From Cavia porcellus (Eukaryota; Chordata; Mammalia; Rodentia; Caviidae): a stretch of DNA of 64,000 nt. The stretch is taken from positions 28,954,748 to 29,018,747 of the forward strand of contig NW_026947506.1 of assembly GCF_034190915.1 (NCBI RefSeq). Reading direction: 5' to 3'. How positions within the stretch are numbered: the stretch's first letter is position 1; the number at the start of each line of letters is the position of its first letter. Below the pieces are notes generated by a model. The model saw only the letters and a list, made by a program, of their open reading frames with translations, was not told the DNA's origin and did no database searches. Below are positions 1 through 10,500 of this stretch, piece after piece. A program made the position numbers and the translations under genes.

Positions 1-43
1 TTCCAGCATCTTCTGTTAATACAGCGGCAAAGAATCTCTGATT

Positions 44-69
44 TTAACCCTAACCCAAACCCTAACCCT
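44..69. repeat. Short interstitial telomere-like repeat
   Basis: About four units of the CCCTAA type are visible, three perfect or near perfect and one with CCCAAA. This matches the vertebrate telomere repeat but is only about 26 bp long and sits inside what appears to be an intron. Confidence 0.75.
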
Positions 70-1078
70 CAGCTCCTTCTATAGCTATAGATCTAGAGGA
101 GGGTTTTCTAGAGAAGTAACTCAGAACAGAATGAAGCAGTAGAATCAGCTCACCCATGACGTCTAAGATTACCCAGGGCTCCTCAGAGGAGATGGTGCTG
201 TCCAAGGACAGGGGCTTTGCAGGTTCCCCTGGGCGTCTTTACTACATGAGGGTTCTGATCAGCCTAGCCCCTCTCTGGGAGCAGGATAGTCAACCCTCCA
301 GTGCCATGAGTCAGGCATGCTGGCTGCCTCATGCGTAGAGCTGGGCTCAGACAGTGGCTAGGTGAAGTTGCATGCCCAGTTTGCAGTCTTTTTACGCTTG
401 AAAGAAGAACCTCCGTTGTCTCTGGGTTTTCCTTTAGATGATTTGAATGAATTTAAAGCATTTCTGGTTGTGACAGTTGTAATCTCAGCCTTTCTCTTTT
501 GTCCCCTTCTGGATCCTGATTGTTGGACACAGAAAAGGCCATGTCCAGGAGTTGGGCCCTGGGTGTCTTTGGGCCGATGTGAAGTTTTTATAATGTATGC
601 CAGATATCTAGGGCTGATTGATAGGTGAAATGGTGCCCTACTGGTGCTTCTCCCTCCCTGGAAGATGGCTCTATATTATTATGTTTATGAAAGACTCGGC
701 AAGCTTCTGTATCTCACTGGTAAGAGCAGCTAGCATATGAGACATCACTTTTAGTTCATGACTAGTATTATAGTCCCACTTTGGTTCCACTGAATGGAGA
801 GTAGCCATCCCAGGGCAGTTCTTTCCCTTTTAAAGCACATTGTTCATTTGCATAGTTCCTAGCTCCTTGTACTTCTGTAACTAAAAAGGGGCCTCAATTA
901 TTCCTCCTAAGGAGGAGGTAGAGGAGACTGCCCAGTATCATCAAGCAGATCTGAGAGACGCACATTCTCCTGAGAGACAAATGGGGCTTCCAGGACTGGG
1001 CTGTCCTCTTAGTTTTGACTGTTTCCTATGATAGTCACAGAACCTAGACATAAGGGGTGTTGTTCCACCTTTTATATT

Positions 1079-1250
1079 TTAAACAGTAGCACTGTCACTG
1101 GGGAATAGTTTCATAGTTAAAAGCATCATCTCATACCCATCTTTTGCTGCCTTCCAGTTCATATTGAACCCAATCACATTGCGATAGTAGATAAGCTGTT
1201 TCTGTGTTAGATGGTCGGGATCAAACCGTTCCCATTCATCAAAATATGGC
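1079..1250 (-). other. Exon-like or processed-pseudogene segment, unidentified
   Basis: On the minus strand, a segment beginning just after CTGCAG (an AG acceptor, with TACTAAC close upstream) reads 56 codons without a stop and then ends in TAA. The encoded peptide begins PYFDEWERFDPDHLT and contains IGFNMNWKAAKDGYEMM. It is rich in aromatic and charged residues, like a folded domain, and unlike the low-complexity shadow frames nearby. It has no start codon of its own. Upstream in the same frame there is a stop 9 bases before the AG. It could be the last exon of a minus-strand gene nested in the HERPUD2 intron, or a fragment of a processed pseudogene. I do not recognise the family. The polypyrimidine tract is weak and TACTAAC lies closer to the AG than usual, which tempers the splice claim. 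Confidence 0.4.
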
Positions 1251-2169
1251 CTGCAGTGAAGTTAGTAGTGGGCAGGAGGGATGTGCTTGTGCAGTGGGAG
1301 CCCTAAGGGAGCGCTCAGCACTGGAGCGGGGTTAGCAGAGTGTGTAGCTGTCTGAAGAAAAGGTACACAGGGATGTTTGCATTTCTGAAGTGTTAGTAAC
1401 CGACAAGAAGAGGCAGAATCAGAGCTGCTTCTTTCCTAAAAATGATTCTATCAGAGTTAATGTTGCATTGATGACTAAATGCTTTGTTTTATGGTACTAC
1501 TAGTAATAGAGTTTTAAGTAGAAATTGTAGATCATTAATGGGCTGTGGAGGAGGAGATATTTTGTAGTTAAGAATTTAGGCAGTTGCTGTATTTTTGAAA
1601 ATGTTTTACAAAATTTTAAACACTTCATTAGAGGAGTTGAACTCTTTTGGGGTTAACTTTGAATAGTATTTATAATTGGTTTAGGGACCAAAGTATGCCA
1701 TGTCAGTTAATTATGGATAGAGATGACTGTGGTCTTTTTGTTTAATTTACAGAAAAAAAAATGTAACACAAAAGTAGAAATGATACAGAATTTCAGGAAA
1801 GAATATGAACACTAAGAAATCACTAATTGATAAATTACATATTGTCATTTTAGGAATAGTTGTTCAAGTTACAGAATCAAAGCATAAAAAGTGGACAGAC
1901 CCTCAAACAATGACAGTACAAATCATTCTGTTCAATGATTCAATAAAAAACTTAGTAATATGATTATCTAACATACTTAAACATACATAGTTATATCTTT
2001 TAAAGCACTTTCTTTCCCTTTCATTATTACAATATCTATTATACATTTTAGATCTTATTACTCCAGTTTTTATTATTTTTTACACCGGAGAGACAATGTG
2101 ATATTTACAAATATGAGTCTTATTTATTTGACTTATGAGGATTGTCTCAAGTTGTCTCCATTAATCTAT

Positions 2170-2335
2170 AAAACCCTTAAGATCATCCTTTTTTATAGCT
2201 GAGTGATATTCCATTGTTTAAAAATACCACATCTTTTTCATCCACTCTCCTGTTGATGGGCATTTTGGTTGCTTCCAAGATTTAGCTGTTACAAATTGTG
2301 TTCCTATAAACATGGGTGCACATGTATCACTGTGT
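2170..2335 (-). mobile_element. Old L1 3' fragment
   Basis: Minus-oriented sequence resembles the L1 ORF2/3' end, with the pattern of a GAGTGATATTCCATTG block, a TTGATGGGCATTTTGG block and a CATGGGTGCACATG block in order. The same blocks recur in the clearer L1 copies at 50.3 kb and 54.0 kb. Confidence 0.6.
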
Positions 2336-3717
2336 CACGAGACTGTGGCTCTTACTGTAATATTCACTGGGTCATTATGTATTTAGTACTGTAGTTTTTT
2401 AGGTTCTGAAATTGGCCTGTAGTGTGAAATACTGAAATTTAGGTTATTGCTGTTGAATGACTAAGATGCCTTTAAGGCAGCCAGTTTTACTTGGGTTTTC
2501 AACTTTGATCTGGGTTTATATTTTGTTTTCAGACATACAAATACTAATATGGTTGATCTTAATGTTCTTCAGTAGAATGGATTATCCATGGGGGAGCTTA
2601 GCACAGATCTCCAAGCCAGTTTCCTCATTGGCCCTTCTTGCTGCTGTTATGCCCACACGGTGAGAAATGGGCCTGGCCCACCCGGAAGTCAGCACCGAAG
2701 ATCTACCTTTCAGGGGTCAAAATGTCTCTAAGCAGCCTTCTAACTGACTTGAACATGTAGGCCTTAAGTGCTGCTGTTCCTGTGTCAGGTGATAGCTGTG
2801 CATCAGATGAAGGAATGCATGTAGGGACTTGGCCCTCCGGGTAGTGAACCTTTAAGTGAAAAAGGACCTGGAAGTGCAAAATTGCACAGATGGGAACGGA
2901 CCTTGCATCATGAACATTCGTAAATGTGAACAAATCGTAGGAGTAGCTCATGTGACGGTAGCTGCCGCCACAGTTGTGCCGCTGTGTGCTTCCCATACCA
3001 TGCAATACCACACACTAGCGCAGCGCTCAGTCAGAGCCCTGGGTGTCCGGAAGCAGCGGGGTTGGGGAGGGGACTACTGGGAAGCGCAAAGCCATATACT
3101 GTGTATGTTTGGGTGGTTTGTTGTCTAAACGCTACATAGGTAACAAGTAACATGGCCTTTCTATTGTGCTAACACTTTCCAGCTAGTGTGTGGTTATTTC
3201 CTCTATCCTGGTAAATTATTGGGAAGATTCAGGAAAATAAAAAATAAAGGAATGGTGATGTAGCTTAGTGCAAAGATCTGAGTTCAATTTCTAGTACCAA
3301 AGAGGGGAAAAAAAAAATCTGTAAGCAGCTAGTTATGGGGATGTAAGGGTTAGAGGCCATTGATTAACCAGGCTTCCATTTACTGTTTCTGAATTTCCTG
3401 GGCTTGATATAGTTGAATGTAGTTGGAAATGGAAGAGAGATGCATACCAGTACAAATTACCAAAATTCATTTTTTCTAGAAATGATGTTTTGTGTACCTC
3501 CTGATACGTCTTTTGAGCTGTTTGATACTTGTGACTAAACTATGTAAATACTGAAATAGTAATGGTTACAACTTTCAAAGGATTTGGATTATAGGTCTTT
3601 GAACTGATTTATTGCTTGAAATTTCTTTTAGTGAGCAATTAACATGATAGATATCTTAAATTTTGAAAATTAACATATGGAATTTGATTACCCTGAAGTT
3701 GGGTATAGAATGAACAT

Positions 3718-3905
3718 GATTTTGTTCTTCCTGTGGTACGGGATTGGATCCAGGGTGCTGACACTTGAGTTATACCCCTAGCCCTTTTCATTTTAAAACC
3801 TGTCTACGTAAGTTGATGAGTTTGCCCAGGTAGGGCTCAAACTCCAATTTCCTACTGCTTCAGCCTTCCAGGGTGCAAGGATTACATGTGCCACCACACC
3901 TGGCA
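3718..3905 (-). repeat. ID-like remnant plus B1 SINE
   Basis: An ID-like remnant (GGGATTGGATCCAGGGTGCTG, about 3738-3780) is followed by an antisense B1 (about 3795-3905) ending in GCCACCACACCTGGC, the complement of the usual B1 head. Confidence 0.6.
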
Positions 3906-4235
3906 GAAACATGATTTTTGATTTATTTATTTTTTAGAAACATGGTTTTAAAATCCATAAATAATTATGAGAGACCTACTTAGTCCTTGATATAAAATTT
4001 TGAATCTTTTAACACTAACTGGGTGAATTTTTTGAAATATATAAATATTACTGGTTTTTAAAACTGATCTATCAGACTTGAGAATATTTTAAGTGTATTA
4101 GAGATGCATAGTATTTTATCTGTTTTTGATATCTGTTTTGATAATGGTTAAAATATTACCATTTTAGATTATGGTGTGCATGTAAACTTTCATGAGCCAC
4201 TGTGCCTGGCTATCTGTAAGCTTTTTACAAAGAAA

Positions 4236-4410
4236 AAAGTTTCTATAATCTCAGCACTCAGGAGACTGAGGCAGGAGATTTGCTGTAAGTTCAAGGCCAG
4301 CCTGGACTACATAGTGAGTTTGAGGCCAGCCTGAACTGCACAGTGAGATGCTGTCTCAAAAAGACCAGACAACCAAACAAACAAACAAATGAAAAAAAAG
4401 AAAGAAATCT
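4236..4410 (+). repeat. B1 SINE
   Basis: Sense B1 lacking its first few bases. It shows AATCTCAGCACTCAGGAG, the rodent B1 internal duplication (two GGCCAGCCTG blocks) and an A-rich tail with AAAC units. A short antisense B1 end precedes it at about 4186-4212. Confidence 0.8.
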
Positions 4411-4989
4411 TTCATCAGATTAGGATTTAGTTTGGAATGTCACTTCAGCAGGTGAAGCTTTCTTTGCCTTGCAGCACCCATTAGGAGAGTAGCAGAGCTT
4501 TTTGGGCCTCTGGTTCAGCAGCTGTTACTTTTGAGGAGAACTGTCTCTGGGTTGTGCTGTACGGTCAGCATGTTCCACCTTGCTGTTCCACCTTCTTCCT
4601 GTAGTTTGGCTGAGTTTGCTCAGCCCCAGGTGACCAGCTTCATCCTGGGTGGAGCAGCGGACTGGAAAAGGAGCATGGCCTCAGGGTCCCTTTCACTGCA
4701 GACAGGGAGCAGGGAGAGCAGTGGGGGTGCTGAAAAAGGACTTCTATTTCCATTACTTTGTGCAGTCTGCATCTTGTCAGGAGAATCCTCAGACTGACAG
4801 TTCAGTTAGTACTTTTCAATTTGTTAATCCTGAGTCTTCAGGAGTCAGATTCAAAAGGTAGCATGTAATTTTTTTTATGTTCAGAGAAAAATGATCTTTA
4901 TTTTGTAAAGCTACTGAGATGTTGGGGTTTGTTCTAGTAGCTAGCATCACTTATCTTAACTGACCAAAAAATGGATTTATTTTATTTTT

Positions 4990-5142
4990 TTATTTTGGTC
5001 TTTTTGAGTTAGGGTTTCACTATGTAGTTCAGGCTGGCCTTGAACTTACTTTGTAGCCCCAGGCTGTCCTCAAACTCTGTAATCCTTTTGCCTCAAACTC
5101 CTCAGAGCTGGGATTACAGGCATGTGTCACCATGCCTGGCAA
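4990..5142 (-). repeat. B1 SINE
   Basis: Antisense B1: a GTCTTTTTGAG tail side, GGCTGGCCTTGAACT repeated through the internal duplication, then GCTGGGATTACAGGCATG and a CATGCCTGGC end. Confidence 0.85.
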
Positions 5143-5564
5143 GAAATGGATTTTTCAGTTGTGGGAAAAGTGTTATTAGCAGGTCCAAAGAGAATATTGC
5201 AGTGCTTTCCAATTTAAATTGAATTTTGATTGTTTGCAAAGTCTGTAGTTTTCCTAGTGCTGCAGCTTAAAATACCAAAATAACTAAGTAGAAAGTTTAG
5301 TTGGTTATTGTGATTTTGTTATATCTGTTAACTAGTTTTCCTGATCTTTAACTTATATTAATTGACATTTAAACAGCAGAGCCAATATTTTTAGTGAAAT
5401 AAAAACTGTTAAGTCTCATGTCTTACCTACTTTAGGCACATGAGAAACTTTTGTCTTTTTTCAAGTTTCACTAAAGTTAAAGAATTTCTTTCCCTTTTAA
5501 AATTTTGAATTATCTGAAGGTATTTGTATATTAAGTTGAGAGTAACATTTTATTCTGGAGTTAC

Positions 5565-5950
5565 TGTTATAGTTTATATCTAAAATGTCCTCCAGAGCCT
5601 CATGGACGCCCAGGTGGGGGGCGTGATGGGATGATGGGTGTGTGATGACTGGGTCAGCCCACTGATTGTTCTGGGTGTCATGTGCTGAAGACCGGAAGGT
5701 CTGCCCTGGGTGTGGGTGGCACCAACCAATAGGCTTGTAGCCCAAATGAGATAAAAGAGAACGGGAGGCTTACTGCGTGCTTCCTGGCTGCCTGGCCATG
5801 GACTGCTTCTCCTCTGCAGTGCCCTTGTGCCTTGCCGCCCTGCTTGGAGCCAGAAACCTGTACGAACTGTGAGTCAGAGTAAACCTTCCCTCCTTTAACT
5901 TGTGGATATTGCGTATTTTTTGTCCCAGCAATGAGACTGGAACCAAGATA
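5565..5950 (+). mobile_element. MaLR-type solo LTR
   Basis: The left edge resembles a MaLR LTR start (TGTTATAGTTTATATCTAAAATGTCC, cited here only by its first bases TGTTATAGTTTATATC). It has a CTTCCTGGCTGCC block, a GAGTCAGAGTAAACC polyadenylation-like region and a TGTCCCAGCAATGAGACTGG end. No internal region follows, so it is a solo LTR. Confidence 0.65.
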
Positions 5951-6059
5951 GTTATAATTCACATGCTGTAACATTTGCTCTTCTGAAGTATACAATTCTT
6001 TGCTTTTTAGTGTTTTCACACTGGTGTAGTCATCATCATTTACTAATTTGATAGCGTTT

Positions 6060-6560
6060 TAATCACCTACCCAAATACACCTCTTACCCATGTTTTATTT
6101 CTCCAACACCTTGTAACCACTAATTCACTTTGTCTCTGTGCATCTGCTTTTTCTGGTCGTTTTTTATAAATGGAAACAGTTCTATGGCCTTTTGTGTCTG
6201 GGGTGCTTCATTTAGAATGATGTTTGCAAGACTCATCAATGGTATAAACATTCATTTCCTTTTATGACTAATTACGTTTCATTACATGTATATATCATAG
6301 TTTGCTTATCCATGTATCAGTTGATAACATTTGTGTCATTTCCACTTTTTGGTTAATATCAGTAACGATGTAAAACATTCGATACATGTTTTTGACAGGC
6401 ATGTTTTTGGTTCTCTTTGGTATGTACCTGTGGGTAGACTTGGGGAGGAATGTACTGTATTGTAGGGTGACACTGCTGAACTATCTGCCACAGTGGTTTA
6501 ATCCTTTTATATGCTGGCAGTAATCTTTGAGGGCTTCAGTTTAACTACATCTTTATCCAT
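6060..6560 (-). mobile_element. Old L1M-like 3' fragment
   Basis: The order of blocks (GGCCTTTTGTGTCTGG, CATTTAGAATGATGTTTGCAAG, CATGTATCAGTTGATAACATTTG, then a GTGGTTTAATCCTTTTATATGC-like region) matches minus-oriented ancient L1 3' UTRs as I remember them. It is heavily mutated. Confidence 0.55.
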
Positions 6561-6879
6561 ACTTACTTTTTCTTCTTTGGAGGGGTTACTATGTAATTAA
6601 GTTTTTGTGTTCAGCTTTTCTTACTGTACAAAGATGAAACAGTTTATTGTCAACTGTTAAATTAGAGAAAAAATAAAATACTAATGTAATTGTTTCTTAA
6701 TAACCATCTGCTAATATCAGAAAGGAGGTGAATGAATCACACCAGTGTTTCAGAGTAGTGTTGTGATTCATAGGCTATTTCATTTCCAGTCTTAATGATT
6801 GCGTGTAAAATAATTGAAATGAACTTCAAATGAATGAATTCAAATGAGTTTTGAACTCATAATACCTCTTTCTATGGGG

Positions 6880-7015
6880 ATACTGGAGATTGAACCCATC
6901 CCTTTGTTAATTTTTTGAGACATGATCTTGCTAAGTCAGTCAGTTGCCCTGGCTGGGATAGAATTTGTGATCTTTTTGCCTCAGCCTCCAGAGCACTGAG
7001 ATTACAGGTGTGCTC
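6880..7015 (-). repeat. Degenerate ID-like head plus B1 SINE
   Basis: ACTGGAGATTGAACCC marks an ID-like antisense piece. It is followed by a diverged antisense B1 (GCCTCAGCCTCCAGAGCACTG, ATTACAGGTGTG). Confidence 0.55.
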
Positions 7016-7862
7016 CCTCATAACATAACTCCCTCATAACATATCTCCCTCATAACACCACATTTGCATTTGGCTTCTGTTTTGTCAGGCCACAATGCAT
7101 GGCTCTGGGTAATGAACAAGAGGTACTTGGGCCCCTTTGTTCTTTGTAGTTCCATTCCATGTAGGGACACAGATTTGAACATAATTATAGTTTGTGGTTA
7201 TGTTACGAAGGGCATAAACAGAATATGTGAAAGGGAATAATGTACTAAATTTGTAAGTCAGGGAAAACCTGGTTGAGGAGATCAATTTTAAACTGAAGAT
7301 CTAAAGGATGATTAAGAGCCAGCCATGGAAGAGCTGGAAGAGAGTGCTGCAAATGGGGCATCTGAGTTTGGAAAGTACTTGGGGTCTCAGTGAACCCTAG
7401 TTTGGCTAGAGGGTGAGGAGGCAAGAATTCTATGAGTGGAGGTTGGGGAAAGGCAGAATAGAGGTCTGCTATGGTTAAGAAATCAGAATGAAATCCAGTA
7501 TAATAGGAACCCATAAGAGAGTGGTAAAATTGATTTTGTGTTTTTAAAAAAGTTTCTGGTTACTGACTTTAGAATGGAAACAAGGAAAGAAGTTAAGAGG
7601 CTGTTGCAGAAACCTAGACAAGAAGTGCTCTGGGCAGTGGAGATGGAAAAAAGATGCTAGATTCAGAGAGACTTAGGAAATGTCCCTGCTAATTAGACCC
7701 GGGAGGCAAGAGGACAGCAAGAACTGAAGATTGTGCCCAGGTTACCCACTTACACAACCGATGGCATATCGTTTTAGGGTAGGGGAGACATGGGAGGAGA
7801 ACTTTGAGGAATTGGGATTAAGACCCATTGTAGATGCTTTGGCTTTGAGTACATACATATGA

Positions 7863-7980
7863 CGTGTGTGTGTGTGTGTGTCTATTATTTTTGAGCAGGC
7901 TCTCACCGTATAGTCCAGGTTGCCCTTGAACTTGCCATCTTCTTGCCCAGCATCTAAGGTGCCTTAGTATGCGCCATCCC
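7863..7980 (-). repeat. (GT)n run and degenerate B1
   Basis: A short GT dinucleotide run (about 7863-7881) abuts a degenerate antisense B1 with CAGGCTCTCACCGTATAGTCCAGGTTGCCCTTGAACTTGCC-type order (seen about 7898-7960). Confidence 0.5.
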
Positions 7981-8227
7981 CGGGTGAGTAGTCCATTAAG
8001 ATGTCTGAAGGTATTGTGTTATAGTATCTGGATACATGGATCTGGGTCTGGGTCTGAGAAGGCTTGGACAGAGATACACATTTGTAGTTCATATGAAGAA
8101 GAGTAGTTTTTAGAATTGGATAGAAAGTTAGCAAAAGGCCCTGCAGTGATATGAATGACATGCACAGGGGCCACCTATTTTGTTTGTTTTTAATTTTTCA
8201 GTACTGAGAATTGGACCCAGCGCCTTC

Positions 8228-8352
8228 ACAGCCCTTTTTATTTTTTTGAGGTAGGTTCTTGCTGAGTAGCCCAGAATGTGCTTAAACTTGTGATCCTCCT
8301 GCCTCCATCCTCCAAAGTGCTGGGACTATAGGCAGGTGCCGCTGTGCCTGGC
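8228..8352 (-). repeat. B1 SINE
   Basis: Antisense B1 with GAGGTAGGTTCTTGCTGAG, GCCTCCATCCTCCAAAGTG, CTGGGACTATAGGC and a GTGCCTGGC end. Confidence 0.75.
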
Positions 8353-8639
8353 TTCCGGAAGCTCATCCTGTACTTCAGCCTCTGTGCAGAGGTGCACATG
8401 GGAGGGCCATGGTGCCATCCTCTCCTTGCAGATGGCACAGCCTTTGCTGGGTACCGTTAGGTTTGTCCCTGCTCTGCTGAGGACTAAGTCATTGCTCACC
8501 CTTTCTATTCTGTAGATGTAAGCTTTAAGAGGATCTGGGGATTCGGATATGTGCTAGCTCTTAAATTTGTTTTCAAACTGGGCCCACAGTTTTGGCACTA
8601 GCAATTCTCACAATCTTCAATTTTTAGTTCTAAATCTTT

Positions 8640-8734
8640 TTTTTTTTTTTTTTTTTGGTGGTACCGGGGATCGAACTCACGACCTTGCGCTTGCCAGGCA
8701 GGCGCCTGTGCCGCTGAGCTAAATCCCCAGCCCA
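8640..8734 (-). repeat. Young tRNA-derived ID-like SINE with target duplication
   Basis: Antisense copy: a poly-T stretch, GGTACCGGGGATCGAACTC (complement of a tRNA B box), GCCGCTGAGCTAAATCC (complement of the A box region) and CCCAGCCC. It is flanked by the direct repeat TAGTTCTAAATCTT at 8626-8639 and 8735-8748, the sign of L1-mediated insertion. Confidence 0.9.
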
Positions 8735-9579
8735 TAGTTCTAAATCTTGATATAAAAATTGATAATTTGGATGGTTACCTTATAGCTACTAGCATATGAT
8801 TTCAGTATCTTTGTTTTAAAATAATTTTCCTTGGTGTACTTGTAAATTTTTCAGGGTTGGGTTTCTAAAGTCTATAAAGTCTTAATGTGACAATTAACTA
8901 TTGCTGCTGAAAAAATTAAACCTACATACTAATGAATTAGGAGAGTAAGCTTTTAAAATTGGATTGCCAGTGTACTTTATTTGTATTTATTAGTGGTCTC
9001 CAATTACGGAGTTTTCTAGCACATTCTTTATCTTGTTTGGAGGTTATTACTTAAAAAATATCTGATTAATTTCATTACTGTTACAGCTTAATAGGAAAAT
9101 AGAGATTATCTGCATAGGAAGCATATAATTTGTAGATTTCTTACACTTAGAAGTAGTTGTTACCAACACTGCATTCTGCCAGTATGTTTTGGACATGTGC
9201 TTTTTTTCAAAAACCAACAAAGTATTTTTCTCTCTGTATAGAGAAGGTAAAGTTAATTAAAAGCTTTCTTTTTGTTTTTTAAATGTCATTTAAAGTGACA
9301 TCTTGAGAGTTGCTCTAATATGGATTGAGATTTTCTTTTTTGGCCACTGAAGAGTGATAGCCATTGTAGCTTTCACAAAAGTTGATTTCCACAGTTTGTA
9401 ACCGTGTTCACAGGCACAGTGAACAAACCCAGTCTGTGGTCAGACATATAACATAGCGGTACTTTCACACAGTCTCATTAGATGATCCTGAAACCATGGG
9501 GTGTGGACTCCAGAAATTGGTACTGTGTGCTCACTAGCACTGTGCGCTCTTTGAAAGGTTAGTGTGCATTTGTGTTACT

Positions 9580-9640
9580 GTGAGATAGATACTATCATTG
9601 CTGTGATTTCACAGACAAGAAAACGGAGTTAGTGTTGTGG
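9580..9640 (+). repeat. MIR fragment
   Basis: ACTATCATTGCTGTGATTTCACAGACAAGAAAACGGAG resembles the MIR core region (shown here as its order only: a TATCAT block, a TTTCACAG block, GAAAACGGAG). Short and old. Confidence 0.5.
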
Positions 9641-9934
9641 TTTTGGGGTCTCATACAGGGTCTTCGTAAACCTGTCTCTTGCTTGAGACTTGAGGTTGCT
9701 CTTGAAATTCTCCTCCTCTCTCTCCTGCCTCATCAGTTTTTTCCTTTCTCTACTAGGTTATTCCTATTGGCACGGAAACATGTTATTTCTTCTTAAGAAA
9801 CCCCAAACCACAGGAAAATGAAGCAATACCAGGTCCTCTGTTGGTCTCAGTTCCCTTCTAGCTATTGTCCTGCTTCTTTCCTGTTAGTGCAAAACTCTTT
9901 TTAAGAGTTTTAACTATTCTCTCTCTCTCTTTCC

Positions 9935-10190
9935 TTTTTCGAGGCAGGGTCTCACTATGTAGTGCAGGCTGGCCTTGAACTCACATATGTACCCCAGTCT
10001 GGCCTCACATTCATGGTGCTGCTCCTGCCTCAGCTCCTGAGTGCTGGGATTACAGGCATGCACTGCCATGCCTAGCTGTTTTTAAGTTTTTTCAGACAAA
10101 ATCTTACTAGGCTAACCAGAAGTCGAGATCCTTGTGCATCAGCCTCCTAGGTGCTTGGATATCAGGCCTGTACCACCAGGCCCAGCTTCT
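9935..10190 (-). repeat. Two antisense B1-type SINE units
   Basis: A clear B1 at about 9940-10075 (GAGGCAGGGTCTCACTATG, GTGCTGGGATTACAGGCATG) is followed by a second, more diverged unit at about 10085-10190 (CAGCCTCCTAGGTGCTTGG, GTACCACCAGGCCCAGC). Confidence 0.75.
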
Positions 10191-10329
10191 CCTTTTCTCT
10201 TGAGTCTATCCCATTTAGGTTTTACTGCCACTCCGAGATTGCTTTCACCAGCATCACTAATGATCTTGTTGAACAGTTTGGTGGGGATGTGGAGATGAAT
10301 AGGAAAGTGTAATACACTTGTAATAACAA

Positions 10330-10500
10330 AAGCCAGGAAACACAGGAATACCCGCTAATCGGTTGTACTTCTGTATAATGGATCATTATGCATCCATCAA
10401 AAAGAACGAGAAACCCATCTCTGTACTGCTAAGGTGTGGCCTCCAGGGAAAACAAGGGGCTAAAAGTGGGCAGAGAGCACTATCTTTTACGTCAAAGGAA
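10330..10500 (+). mobile_element. L1M-like 3' fragment
   Basis: AGCCAGGAAACACAGGAATA, then a TAATGGATCATTATGCATCC block and AAAAAGAACGAG, parallel the conserved 3' region of old L1 elements in sense orientation. Confidence 0.55.

Noticed and set aside
2703..3120. Possible exon or noncoding RNA in a moderately CpG-rich patch
   Set aside because: Open frames on both strands overlap, no splice sites or family similarity could be recognised.
8640..8734. tRNA gene (A and B boxes are visible in several places)
   Set aside because: The matches are tRNA-derived SINEs: they lack a cloverleaf with an anticodon stem, carry A-rich tails and have target duplications.
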